Below the pieces are notes generated by a model. The model was not told where the DNA came from and searched no databases. It saw only the letters and a list, made by a program, of their open reading frames with translations. From Erigeron canadensis (taxonomy: Eukaryota; Streptophyta; Magnoliopsida; Asterales; Asteraceae), in the NCBI RefSeq assembly GCF_010389155.1, contig NC_057769.1, positions 5,952,735 to 6,016,734 on the forward strand: a DNA stretch of 64,000 nt. Reading direction: 5' to 3'. This document shows, piece by piece, positions 43,301 to 54,185 of the stretch. How positions within the stretch are numbered: position 1 is the stretch's first letter; the number at the start of each line of letters is the position of its first letter. The position numbers and the translations under genes were made by a program.

Positions 43301-43454
43301 AGGGCACATGTATACATAATAATGTTGCCAAGAAACATGTGTAATAAGTTACATCGCATATGCCTTATTTTCAGTTTTACACACATACATATATATATAC
43401 ACTAAAAAAAATTTAAAGTAACTTCTAATACCGTTCTAATGAGTTATAGGTCTT
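40348..43454. other. Long intergenic region, no gene seen
   Basis: AT-rich DNA with a long poly-T run (about 41948-41973), a second T-run near 42050-42090 and no frame resembling a known protein. Confidence 0.45.
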
Positions 43455-43622
43455 AATACCATCTTCAACGGTATATGTGGGAGGTTGTGATCTAGACAGT
43501 TTTACCCTCATCAAAGGTAGAGAGTCTGTTTTCAGGTTCTACCAAAAATAAATTAAAAAAGGCATTCAACCTTGCTGGACATGAAGATTGAACCCCTGAC
43601 CTATGTTATCTTAGGCAATGGC
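43455..43622 (-). mobile_element. SINE remnant, second copy
   Basis: Diverged relative of the SINE at 40128-40347. On the minus strand it keeps GGGGTTCAATCTTCATGTCC (B-box region), the AAGGTTGAATGCC segment and GGTAGAACCTGAAA. Many substitutions point to an old copy. Confidence 0.55.
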
Positions 43623-43628
43623 TTTGAC

Positions 43629-43924
43629 AAAGGGATTAGTTTCCTGAAATGTAACTATCTTTGACCAAATGTCTATAGTAGGAAATAACTAAAGTTGTGT
43701 GTATTGTATGTAAGCAACTTGAAAAAATGTTTATTGTATGTAAGAAAACATACGTGACAACCATCTACAGGTGCCACTTGTTAGATTTTAATTGGTTGAA
43801 ACAAAATTCTTACATACAATAAACATTTTTTCGAGTTACTTATATACAATACACATAAATTTAGTTATTTTCTACTATAGACATTTATTCAAAGTTTCTT
43901 ACAATCCTGGAAATTAACCCCTTT
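43629..43924. mobile_element. MITE family member, copy 2
   Basis: Second copy of the 37768-38057 element: AAAGGGATTAGTTTCCTGAAATGTAA at the left, GGAAATTAACCCCTT at the right, and the same interior order. It immediately follows the SINE remnant. Confidence 0.7.
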
Positions 43925-44748
43925 AACAAATATATATATATATAAACTATGTATATGATAATAATTACATGTACGTATATATAGACTTCTATACATAGTA
44001 TAATGTATATATATTTTGGCTTTAAACAATCACCCACAAATATTATTAACTAATCTATAATCTATTAATAATAGACGTACTATAATTTACAAACTATTGA
44101 TTGATTGATGAAACGAAAGACGTTATTATTATTATTTTTTTTTAAATAAAAATAAAACCGAAAGACGTTATTCATCTATACATTTTGCTTTTGGCCTCTT
44201 AAAAACCTTAAATTCTGAGCTTCATGTCAAACAAAATTCTTTAGAATACTAATAATAATAATATTGGAACTTAGAGCTCCTAACAACTCAATGCCAACTT
44301 GAATATCATGTCATTTGTAACTATATTGGATATGTTATAATATGGTTATTTGGTTCAATAAATATGACAATTACCATAAGCAACAAAAGATTAATATTAA
44401 CAAAAAAAAAAAAGAAGGTAAATGTTACAATACAACTTTCACTGTATATTAGAATGACATTTTCACGATGTGTATACAACATTTAGAAAGGAAAAAAATG
44501 ATAAAAAAAAAAAAAAAAAAAAAAAAAGAATAGAGGGAGCCTCGTCATCCTCGCTATGCAAAATACCCAAACATTCTTAAAAACTTGTGTTAGGGCTCTC
44601 TGGAGAGGGCTGGCCTTCTGTGTGCTATATATATGGTTTTTTTTTTTTTTTTTTTGGTTACATCAGATATGGTATATTCATGTATATATAATATGTAGAA
44701 AAAAATAAATAATAGTAAAAGAGACAAATTAAGTTACAATTTCTAAAA
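43925..44748. other. Downstream region of the YUCCA gene, AT-rich
   Basis: TA microsatellites (43928-43945), a poly-A run (about 44503-44527) and a poly-T run (about 44638-44656). The last 100 bases are probably the 3' untranslated region of the minus-strand gene. No other gene is seen. Confidence 0.4.
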
Positions 44749-46218
44749 TTAGAAAGTTGAGATGCATCTTCTGTGAGTTGGAACCTTTTGTTTTTTCTGA
44801 TTTAATTCTTTTTTCCATTCTTTTCCAATGTCTTTTGATATTTTTACTGCATCAGCAGAAGCACCAGCCAACCCTCTCCTTGTGAATCCAGCTGCATATA
44901 ATCCTCCTTTTCCTTTCCATCCATTAGGAAATGGTGTTTTTGGGAATCCATTTTCGGCGAAAAATTCTTTCTCCTGTTAATAGAAAATGTCACAATTTAA
45001 TTAGTCAAAGTCAAAGAATGATCATTTATGAAGCATAATTAAATCATTAGTGAAAAGTTTGAATTGTGATGCTTACATGAAGCCAAAATGGGACATTGCT
45101 GAAATATCCGGTGGCCAAAATGACTGCATCGATATTGAGAGAATCGTCGTTGACTAATTCGACTGTTTTACCAGTGAATCTTTTGATCCCGGGCACAACA
45201 GTTATGTCACCAGACCGGATTTTTTCAAGTGCTCCAATGTCAAGAACCGGGGTCTTTCCATGCACATTTTTTAGTGTTAGAGGACCTAAAGATGGTCTTT
45301 TTATCCCGTAACGTTGAATGTCTCCTATTATGAACCATGAGAAGATCAACATAAGCTTGTCCACTATCCATAGAGGTAGCCATGCCATCAACATCATTGC
45401 CAAATCGAATGTCGATTTTCCAAACATTTCTCTTGGCAAAACATGAACCTAATAAAAGTGGAAAATGATAGATTAGTAACTAAATTGTCTATTGATTTTT
45501 ACTTTTATTTTTTTGAAAAAGCGACACTATTATTTGTTGGCTTTAGAGTACTTACCGAGCTACGAACAACCATCGATGGCTTTGCATTGTGGTTAGAGAG
45601 ATCAAGAGAGACTTCCATGCCAGAATTTCCACAACCGACGACCAAAACGTTCTTTCCTTGGTATTTGGCACCGGATTTGTAATCTTTTGCATGGATTACT
45701 TCCCCGGAGAATTCTTTCAGGCCTTGGATTTCAGGCATTACTCCTTCGGCATTTTCCCCTGTGGCGACCACAAGCATCTGGCAGATATATTCGGTCTCAG
45801 ACCGAATAGATCCGACCGTTGATGTGGTTTTGACACGCCAAAGCTTACATGCTTCATCATATTTCGCTGACTGGACACACTCGTTGAACTGTGGCTTTAT
45901 CTCGAATTTTTTTGCATAGTCCTCGAGATAAGCGATAAATTGTTTTTTGGTTGGGTATTCAGGGTATTCCGCGGGGAATGGTACTTTTGGTAGCTGACAG
46001 AACTTTTTTGGGAGGTGGAGTTTAAGGCGGTCATAAGTACGTTTTTGCCAAAGGGAGGCAATGCAGTCAGATCTTTCGATGACTACAAATGGAATCCCTT
46101 GGTCCTTAAGGCAAGCCGAGATAGCTAGCCCTGAGGGGCCAGCTCCTACTATAACTGGCCCGTTGACCCACACACATCGAGGCCCATAAAAGTCATTTTT
46201 CTCGGAGAATCTAAACAT
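44749..46218 (-). CDS. YUC: YUCCA flavin-containing monooxygenase (auxin synthesis)
   Basis: Three minus-strand exons with GT-AG borders, all in phase 0: 46218-45556, 45448-45077, 44973-44749. They give 419 residues, a normal YUCCA length. FAD-binding GAGPSG is at 25-30, the FMO signature [11 protein letters not shown] at 170-180, NADPH-binding GCGNSG at 195-200 and ATGY at 333-336. The protein oxidises indole-3-pyruvate to indole-3-acetic acid using NADPH and oxygen, the rate-limiting step of the main auxin pathway. The N-terminal MFRF and [18 protein letters not shown] resemble the YUC5/8/9 group best, but the exact paralogue is an inference. The start is the first ATG in frame; no upstream ATG is found in that frame. 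The spacing to a TATA box at 46392-46402 is normal. Confidence 0.95.
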
Positions 46219-46391
46219 CTTTGGAAAGCTTTTAAGATGTGTAAGCAAATGAATATGCTGAAGTTGCTTGTAAATTAATTGCTACAAGTTTGACGGAGAC
46301 TTTTTGGTTTTGTAGGCTTTACTTGTATATAAAAGGCAGGTAATTGTTTTTGAGATGTGTTTTTGAATGAAATGAGATGATGGATGTAGAG

Positions 46392-46402
46392 CTATTTATA
46401 TA
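46392..46402 (-). promoter_or_regulatory. TATA box of the YUCCA gene
   Basis: On the minus strand TATATAAATAG is a near-ideal plant TATA box about 175 bp upstream of the start codon. That would place transcription initiation near 46360 and give a leader of about 145 bases. Confidence 0.6.
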
Positions 46403-47630
46403 GTGTGGGGGGTGAGTTAAGATAGATGGTGGGGTTGGGGGGATGTGAGGTGGGGTAGCATGTGAGAAAGGTGGTGGAGACAATTAATGCATATATTTTG
46501 AAAGGTCATTTTAAACCATAAGCTAAACAATTTTTCAAATAATGATTATGTATAAACTAATTCTTATTATTGTATGAGAATAATATATGCAATATATGAT
46601 TTACGTATTTTATACACCATAACAATAATTCAATTATTATTGATGTAGATAATAAAATCCTTTTCTTACTACTATTATAATCTTTTGAACATATATTGTT
46701 GTTTTCAAATTCCACTTTGTTAAAGAAATTAAGTTGAAATAAGTCATTTGAAAAGTTACATCAATTGTCTTAATTTGTGATATATATCATTCATAAGTTA
46801 ATAAATCATGTCTAAAACATGAATCCAAATGAGCGTTCGTATTATACTCATACGCTACCATGGTCAAAGTCGACATGGAATCAAAAATACTTGAACCAAA
46901 AGATATATAAAATAAAATTAACCCCACATATCCACATGCATGATCGAATCGATATAACTAACCAAGTCTCGTAGAGTTAAAAAACTGCCGGGGAGGTTTA
47001 TATGGAACTGAAAATTTTGATTCTAGTTAACATGTCAGTGAAGTTTTCGAATCAAGATTATCATGTTTTACAAAATAGAATAAAAGAAAAGATAGATTAA
47101 AAATCACTCTTAACTACTATATATGATCTCGATAAGATATACTTTTACTATTTAATATATTAAACACCCTAAAGCTGACTAGATGCACTATGTGCCACCT
47201 TGGACACTTCATATCCTATTGGCTCATGGCCACTTACAATTTTAGTTAACACTAGTTGTGCCTATTGTAATTTGCAAGCCCCACTTCCAACTCATGATAT
47301 ACACTTAATATCTCACCCTTATTATTGGACAAAAAGTAGATGAAGAAAAGATTTCGACGAATATTATGTTTCAACATAGACAAGTATAAGATGTTAAGAT
47401 TATATATGTTACAGGCAAGTATAAGATGCTAATAGAGCAAAATGGTATAGCTCCCTCAGTCCCTTATATTGACCATTGAATGCATACTATGTGGAAGACC
47501 CGATTTCCGCAAGTTCGAGTACTTGTGTTGATTGGTGCTACCACAATAATGATTTTTGGACCGGTTTATAAGATCACTTAAGCATTTTCTCGACAAATCT
47601 ATCCAAATCCGTTGAGTTTAAGGAAGGGTT
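46403..47630. other. YUCCA upstream region, no gene seen
   Basis: A G-rich stretch (46410-46470) lies close to the TATA box. The rest is AT-rich without a recognisable gene or bounded repeat. Confidence 0.4.
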
Positions 47631-47634
47631 TGGA

Positions 47635-47900
47635 TCAATGTTTTAAATACCGGTAGATATCGACCGGTATTACCGGTATCGGAGGGTAATATATATTAAC
47701 TGAACAGAAAAGTGGAAACTCCCGCGGGATGATTCTCTCTCTGCGAGTTTCTCTTTTGCGCTACGATGAAGCTTTTTACTCTTTAAGTGCACCACTCCTT
47801 CGGTACAACTAGCCCGATATTTTGTCTGATATTTTCACTATTCATTACCGACGGTATTTTCCGAAATTTCGATATTTTTCGGTATTGTAAAACCGGTTTG
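47635..47900. mobile_element. Possible small inverted-repeat element rich in CGGTAT
   Basis: TTTTAAATACCGGTAGATATCG at the left and CGATATTTTTCGGTATTGTAAAACCGGTTTG at the right are roughly inverted around about 220 bp. The ends are imperfect and no target duplication was fixed. Confidence 0.3.
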
Positions 47901-49103
47901 ACTTCATATAATTGAGAGTCAATTTAGTATAGTTCGAGTATTGTTATTTAGGGTAGCTCGAGCTCGGCCTGACTCAGACCGATTCGACTTCAAATAATTG
48001 AGAGTCGATTTAATTAGTACGTATAGTTCGTCAACTGTCTCCTCTCGTTGACAGCGTTAAGTACACACATGCCACGGTATGATCGAACCAATAAACCATG
48101 TTTCGAAACCCAAGGCTCTTCAATGTTTGCTAGTTATGTTACTAGTACTTTACAAGTTTCTTTGTTGAACGATGAACTTTACAAGTTTGGTTGATAAATA
48201 CACTAGTTTCCCAAAAATTTCTACATCTTGATAACATACTTTAACAATTATATTTGCTTACCAACATCCGTTTTAAAGTTATGGTAATAATAATATAGTT
48301 TCTTACCCGGGCGTTGCCCCAGGAAATTAACATAACTATACTTTATATAACGTGCATTACAAAAGCATATCAAAAGTGATGTAGGCAATTTTAACTAGCG
48401 GTTTGTTGGACCTCCGACCCCTCCTCATAAATTATACCTTGAGATGAGATACCCAAGACTTGAATCCGAGACCTTGGGAAAAAAACTCATATCCAAGACC
48501 CATATAATGGATTTAGAAGATACTTCTGGCTAACCTACCTATATAGAATTGTTTAAAATAAGATTAAGATCATTCATGTAGCTAGCACTTTGTTTTTTCT
48601 TGAATGACGAATATATTACTCTTTTAAATTACATTAAATACATAAAACTATCTTATTATCAAAAATTGAAAATTGGTCTCTACTCTTATAGTCAAAAGCC
48701 TCTAAAATGGCCTACCCTCATATTGACTGCATATAACACTTTATGAGATCTAATTGCATCACACATGATATCAGTACTGGTGATGAAAAAAAGTTATTAA
48801 AAATGTATTGTTACTTTTAAAAAAAGAAAGAAAATGAGAATATATTAAATAGGAAAATGATTTATCCAACTAAAACATTAGCCTAAAATAAATCATCTTA
48901 ATAGTTTTAAAAGATGGTAATATGTGAATACCACTAATTTTCTTTTTTAATTTTACCATGATATTTTTCATGTGTCATCGTCCAAAAGTTAGGAGAATTT
49001 TTAGGCTATCATAATAGGAAGATCGATTATTTCCCTACTATTAAATATGTAATTGGTTAATACTTACGTACGTATGGTATATGGAGGCAATAAACAACAA
49101 TTG
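47901..49103. other. Intergenic DNA with repeat-like pieces
   Basis: At 48290-48335, TAGTTTCTTACCCGGGCGTTGCCCC is a decayed Helitron-type hairpin end in minus orientation (CTAT where CTAG is expected). No gene is seen. Confidence 0.35.
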
Positions 49104-49478
49104 TTAGGCTGGACGGAGTGGGTAGGGGAGGGAATCGGTACCGGGCCGGTACCGGTTGGCACACCGCGCCGACCCCCCGGTACCAGTAGGGTGGGGAGCG
49201 TTTTGGGGAGGGTTGTGCCGGTTGTGGTGCCGATTGAAAGTTGCGTCCTTGTTTTTTTTTTTTTTTTTTTTTTAATTTCTGTAAACATAGATATAGATAT
49301 AAGATATGTGTATATATGTATTGGCTGTTGTGCACCTATATAAAGAAGATGACTAGATTTATTGACTATTTTTGTTTTCAACCCTCAAGTTTGATATTTA
49401 TTTCCAAACTACCTCAAAATAAATATGTTATAGTTATTAGGATTATTATTACTTCTATTATTATTATCATTATCATTA

Positions 49479-49519
<41 letters not shown>

Positions 49520-49701
49520 TTACTATTTTAAATTAGTTTTAGTTATTATTTAAAATAAAAATAAATAGAAATTAAATTAAATAGAAAAGGGTGGGGAGGA
49601 GAGGGGAGGGATGACGAGGTGCTCCTAGCATTAGGGGAGGAGAGGAGAAGAAAAATTGGGGAGGGGAGGGGAGGAGTGGGGAAGCCCTCCCCCCACCCTA
49701 G
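49104..49701. mobile_element. GC-rich short element, copy 2, with internal microsatellite
   Basis: Begins TTAGGCTGGACGGAGTGGG and ends CCCTCCCCCCACCCTA, the inverse of the 39623-39936 family member. The interior has CGGTACCGG blocks, a poly-T run (49252-49273), an (ATT)n microsatellite (about 49443-49520) and G-rich GGGGAGGAG tracts. It is non-coding and larger than copy 1 through microsatellite growth. Confidence 0.55.
49443..49520. repeat. (TTA)n microsatellite
   Basis: Nearly uninterrupted ATT/TTA triplets, over 20 units with a few CAT interruptions at the left. Confidence 0.9.
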
Positions 49702-51288
49702 AATAGACTTGATATATTATATGGCACAATTTATATTGAATGATATAGGTGAATTCTTATAGATTCATCCCCCGGAGGAACCGGACATGATAATTTTTTA
49801 TCATCCGGCTCGAGTAAGAATAAAAAGAACCAAATGAATCCATATCCATCCATATATAATATAATAATAATATGATAATATAATTATAATAATTAATTAA
49901 ATTTAAATTTAAATTTAAATTAAAGTGCCAATATATGTATGCGTACGTGATTTCAATTCATCTATAAGCAAATTAATAATTACGAATGTACAAATTAAAT
50001 CGTTTCAGATCGTATAACCTTATATTTAATTGTTTTAATGGTTACATAAGTGTGTATGGAGGAAGATAATTTTCTAATATGGTGGGGTTCGATATTACTT
50101 TTTGCAAGTAAATAATATAATTTATCATCTTTATTATCATCTTTTTCAATATTATCATCTTATAATCATAATTGAGTCATGAATTAATATAACCATATAT
50201 ATATATATATATTTAACATTTCATTCCCATTATTGTGAATTTCATTAAAAATGGACGCCAATTGAGTTTTAGTATATCCATTAAAAATTGCCTATCTAGA
50301 CATCAAATATAAAGTTTTATAAACATCATATAGATCATCATGGCCGTTTTTAACCTCGTGACTGGCCTCAGATACCACAATTTGATAGCAATTCCCGTAA
50401 CCTTGAAATCACAAAAAGCTTTTGCAACTTGCAACCTAGCTAGTTTCCATGACCATGACTACGTGGTACTCTGAACATCTTATAAGATTAATTATGCGTT
50501 CATGCATGTTTATGTGATTGTGTGCACAAAGCTTGAACCGATAACCCCACTCATCAAGCTCTCTAATTCACAACCGACCACTATAATAATAATAGATAAA
50601 AATCCTGTATGACCCATAAGTGTAGAACGATCAAAGGAAAATCAACCACTTTTAATCAATTCGATGAGCATGTCGATCAGAAAAATACTAATATTATTTT
50701 CCTTGATTTAATGGATAACGCGTAGGCAAACCGAAAGTAATGCAAATGAGCAAATCCCTAATCTTTTTCGACCGGTGCTAAAAGTAATAATTATTTGAGG
50801 AAGAATTTATTGCATACATAAAATATTTAAGTACTTTTTCATTTGTTCTTTTCATATCTATATATTTAGATTTCTATTTTTTTAAAAATATATTAAATTA
50901 AAGAGTTTTGCCTCTTAGGACTTTCACTAAGATGCATCAAATACTTCTACACTTATCATAAAATTTAGATATGAACTTATGATATTAAAATGTACAACGG
51001 TTAGGTGAAACCCTTCGTTTAACATTTTTCTAAATTAAAAAAATTATTATTCTAATTATTTATTGATCAATTATAATTCTGATCAATTTTTTTTAAATTG
51101 ATTTTTACTTTTAATTTTGACTTTAACTATAATAATTATAAATCAGATCTACTCTCATGTCAAATACAGGAAAAATTAATAACATTGTTAAAGATAAATG
51201 CAAATAAAAAATCTTATAAATTTAAATTTAAGTAAAATAAGAAAAACAAACAGATAACTTAGATGTAAAAATTACAAATAAAGTCAAA
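49702..51288. other. AT-rich intergenic DNA, no gene seen
   Basis: Short palindromic AATTTAAATTTAAATTTAAATT near 49898-49920 and a TA run near 50194-50212. No frame with recognisable product. Confidence 0.45.
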
Positions 51289-51297
51289 TTAAAATAA

Positions 51298-52375
51298 GGG
51301 ATAATTGCAGAAAATAGAAAGCACCCTTAGACCAATTCACGATATTAGCAGTGACCTTTAAAAGTTTTTGATTTTAGCAATGACCTTTCATTTATTGGCG
51401 TAAATAGCAACATTTGACACGTGTCTTTGATGACGTGGAAAATTTTAATGACGTGACAACTTTTTACTGACGTGGATTTTATTATTTATCTATATTTCTT
51501 ATTTTCGTTGCCCAGTCGGTTCCCCCAAAATAGAAACCCCTAAATCCTAACATTGACATAGGTTGATAGAATTCATAAAACCGAAAATCGATTACTTTAA
51601 TCATAAGGTAGATGGATGATGTCTTGTTACAAACTATTACATGGTCAGAATTTTTGGGGGAAAGGTAAACGGAATTTATAGAAGCATCACCTCCCTGTAA
51701 ATCATAATTAAAAGAAACGCAAAATTACATGGTGAAGAAAACAAATTAAGGACCCATTGTGATTAATATGGTAGTAACTAGTAAACTAGCAATACCCTCA
51801 ATGGAGGTGGTGGCTTGAATGTTTGTAGACAATCAGTAGTCTTCAAATCCCAAACCTGTATAAAACAAATCACATTAATCAAAAGAATTAGTCATGACAT
51901 ATTCAACACATTTACAGATAAACGACACTGGGAATCACACTATATCTCTATGAAGCCGAATGAAACGGGTCAAATATTGTATTTTAATGTACAAAATCTC
52001 TTAATCATTATTATATTTAAATAGAAAAAAAATATAACCAATAGAACCCTCAATTCCTTCCCTATCGCCCGTAGTCAATTTTGGGTTTATGAACTCTGTA
52101 CACCCTAAATGTGTGTCACTGTTACGATGTGGGAATTTTTATTTTGGGGGAAACTGACCTGACAATGAAAATAAAAATAATAGATAAATAAGAAAATACA
52201 CATCAGTAAAAGTTTGTCACGTCATCAAAATTTTCCACGTCATCAAAGACACGTGTCAAATGTTGCTATTTACGCCAATAAATGAAAGGTCATTGCTAAT
52301 AACTAAAACTTTTAAAGATCACTGCTAATATCGTGAATTGGTCTAAATGTGCTTTCTATTTTCTGCAGTTATCCC
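51298..52375. mobile_element. Non-autonomous MULE with perfect 9-bp target duplication
   Basis: Inverted repeats of about 230 bp start GGGATAATTGCAGAAAATAG at the left and end CTATTTTCTGCAGTTATCCC at the right. The 9-bp direct duplication TTAAAATAA is perfect (51289-51297 and 52376-52384). Both arms carry GACACGTGTC and GACGTGG/CCACGTC segments, so G-box-like ACGT cores occur several times. The interior of about 600 bp has no transposase frame. It is a different family from the MULE at 15638. Confidence 0.9.
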
Positions 52376-52384
52376 TTAAAATAA

Positions 52385-53706
52385 TTTAATATATCATGGA
52401 GATATGTTTTTATTAATTTAATTACTACTACTACTACTAATAATAATAAACTAAAAAGATATATTTATATATATATATATTGTATATAAATTATTTTTAA
52501 ATTAAGTATTTAGTAAGATTTAAGTTTTTATTAAAAGTTAAAAAGTTTAACTTATTAATGTAAAACAAAAAGACGTAAATTAATGAGAGGATATCGAATT
52601 CGGCTTCTTGCTTGAAGATGTTCTCGAATTCGACTAAAGGGAATAAAGAGGGTTTCAGTTGGTTAAGGTTGTAAGCTTGAAGGTGTATAGTAGTTTCTTA
52701 GTTGAGACATTGTTCGTGTCCACGCTCTTGGAAAATTTCTACAATTGGAATCTTGTTTCCGGAATCCTCAATCTCAATGAGGAATCTACACTACCGTAAC
52801 AAGATTAGTTTATATTTATCTAAGTTATTTATATTGCATGCATATGTTATCTTGAAAGGAGATATTAAATAAGATTTAATAGTTTATTAACACGTTTCCT
52901 TTAATTACTTTGATTTGATAAGTTGTTTTATTATATATATAAAAAAAATATTTTTGTCACTCAAATCGGGTTGTCAAATAACTCATTTAAGCTATTCGGT
53001 TAATAATATCGCAACATTGCCTTTCTCATCATACACCAAAATATTCCATCCTTTACGATTAAAAATAAAAAAAGAGAGACCTTGATTCCAATCACACCAT
53101 CGGGTTAGGAACCCTTTTGGACAAAAATAGACATCAATTATAAGCCCTTTTGGATTGACGGTGTTGGTGACGTGGTTGATCTCTACTGGACGATGAAGAA
53201 GCAATATCGCTGAATCCAATCACCACCATCGTTCAAAAAAAATTACAAGCCCTAATTAACATTGCCGTACGTACGCTTTATTAAAATCCGCCTTGAGTAT
53301 AAATGCCTACCTTTTCTCATTCTTATTACAAGTAACAATTTCATTTAACATTGGAGGCCCGTCTAAAATCAACTTGTCACTATGGAACGTTGTTTGCGAG
53401 TCAGAAATAAAGGGAGCTCAAGACCAATTTCGTCAATTGGTTGCCTAATACCGATATCACCTTATATCTATAATCCCAACCAAAGTGATAGGTCTATATC
53501 GTTAAGGCAGTTCAAATCTTTGACCTTAGGAACTAGAGAAATAAACGAGGAGCTAGCTACGTACATCCCCGACTAATTCCACTAGAGTCATAAAATCTGT
53601 TAAAAATTCCTAAAAAATCCGACTCCAACGTAACCCAATATCTCTTATGAATCTATATTTAGTTGTAACTAATTATAGTATAAATTAGTAGTATTGTTAT
53701 GGAGAT
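52385..53706. other. Intergenic DNA, no supported gene
   Basis: ACT/AAT triplet run near 52424-52448. A 75-residue minus-strand frame (52992-53219) has mixed composition but no recognisable motif and I do not support it as a gene. Confidence 0.4.
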
Positions 53707-54185
53707 TGTTAGTGCAATTTATGTGCACCTATGATTGTACGTTACAATGCAATTACGATGGCTATTGAAGTGATGTGTTTTAGATCGAAGACGATGTCAT
53801 CAAGAACTATAAGTTCATGTTGACATCATCAGGTATTGAATTTAAGTTTGTGATGATGTCATCATAAACCACAAATTCGTGTGAAGTTCTTCAAGCCCAC
53901 GAATGTGTTCTAATCCAGCTCATTCGTTAGTCTATATATAGAAGACTTAGGGTACTGGTTTTAGTTGATTAGATTTAGATTCATTCACAGATGGAGAGAT
54001 CTATACTGCGTGTCCACCTAGATGTATACTTACTTGGTGTTTGCAATCTTGCCGACTAATGAAATACGAGTTTTACATCTGTGTTTTTATCTCGAATTTG
54101 TATGTATTTGTGTATGTAATTGTGTTCATCAGATTCGCTCAAAGACGATTACAAATGGATTTGTGTTTGTAATCTTGGACTAACA
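53707..54185. mobile_element. Probable solo LTR (479 bp)
   Basis: Starts TGTTAGTGC and ends GGACTAACA, so the termini are TG...CA with a 7-bp inverted repeat TGTTAGT/ACTAACA. Flanks GAGAT (53702-53706) and GTGAT (54186-54190) match at four of five bases, consistent with an aged 5-bp target duplication. No internal domain or second LTR is present. The size suggests a Copia-type element. Confidence 0.6.

Noticed and set aside
45443..45822. Plus-strand frames across the YUCCA gene
   Set aside because: Antisense shadows of exon 1 of the monooxygenase gene.
52992..53219. 75-residue minus-strand frame
   Set aside because: Mixed composition but no motif, splice context or family recognised; isolated in intergenic DNA.
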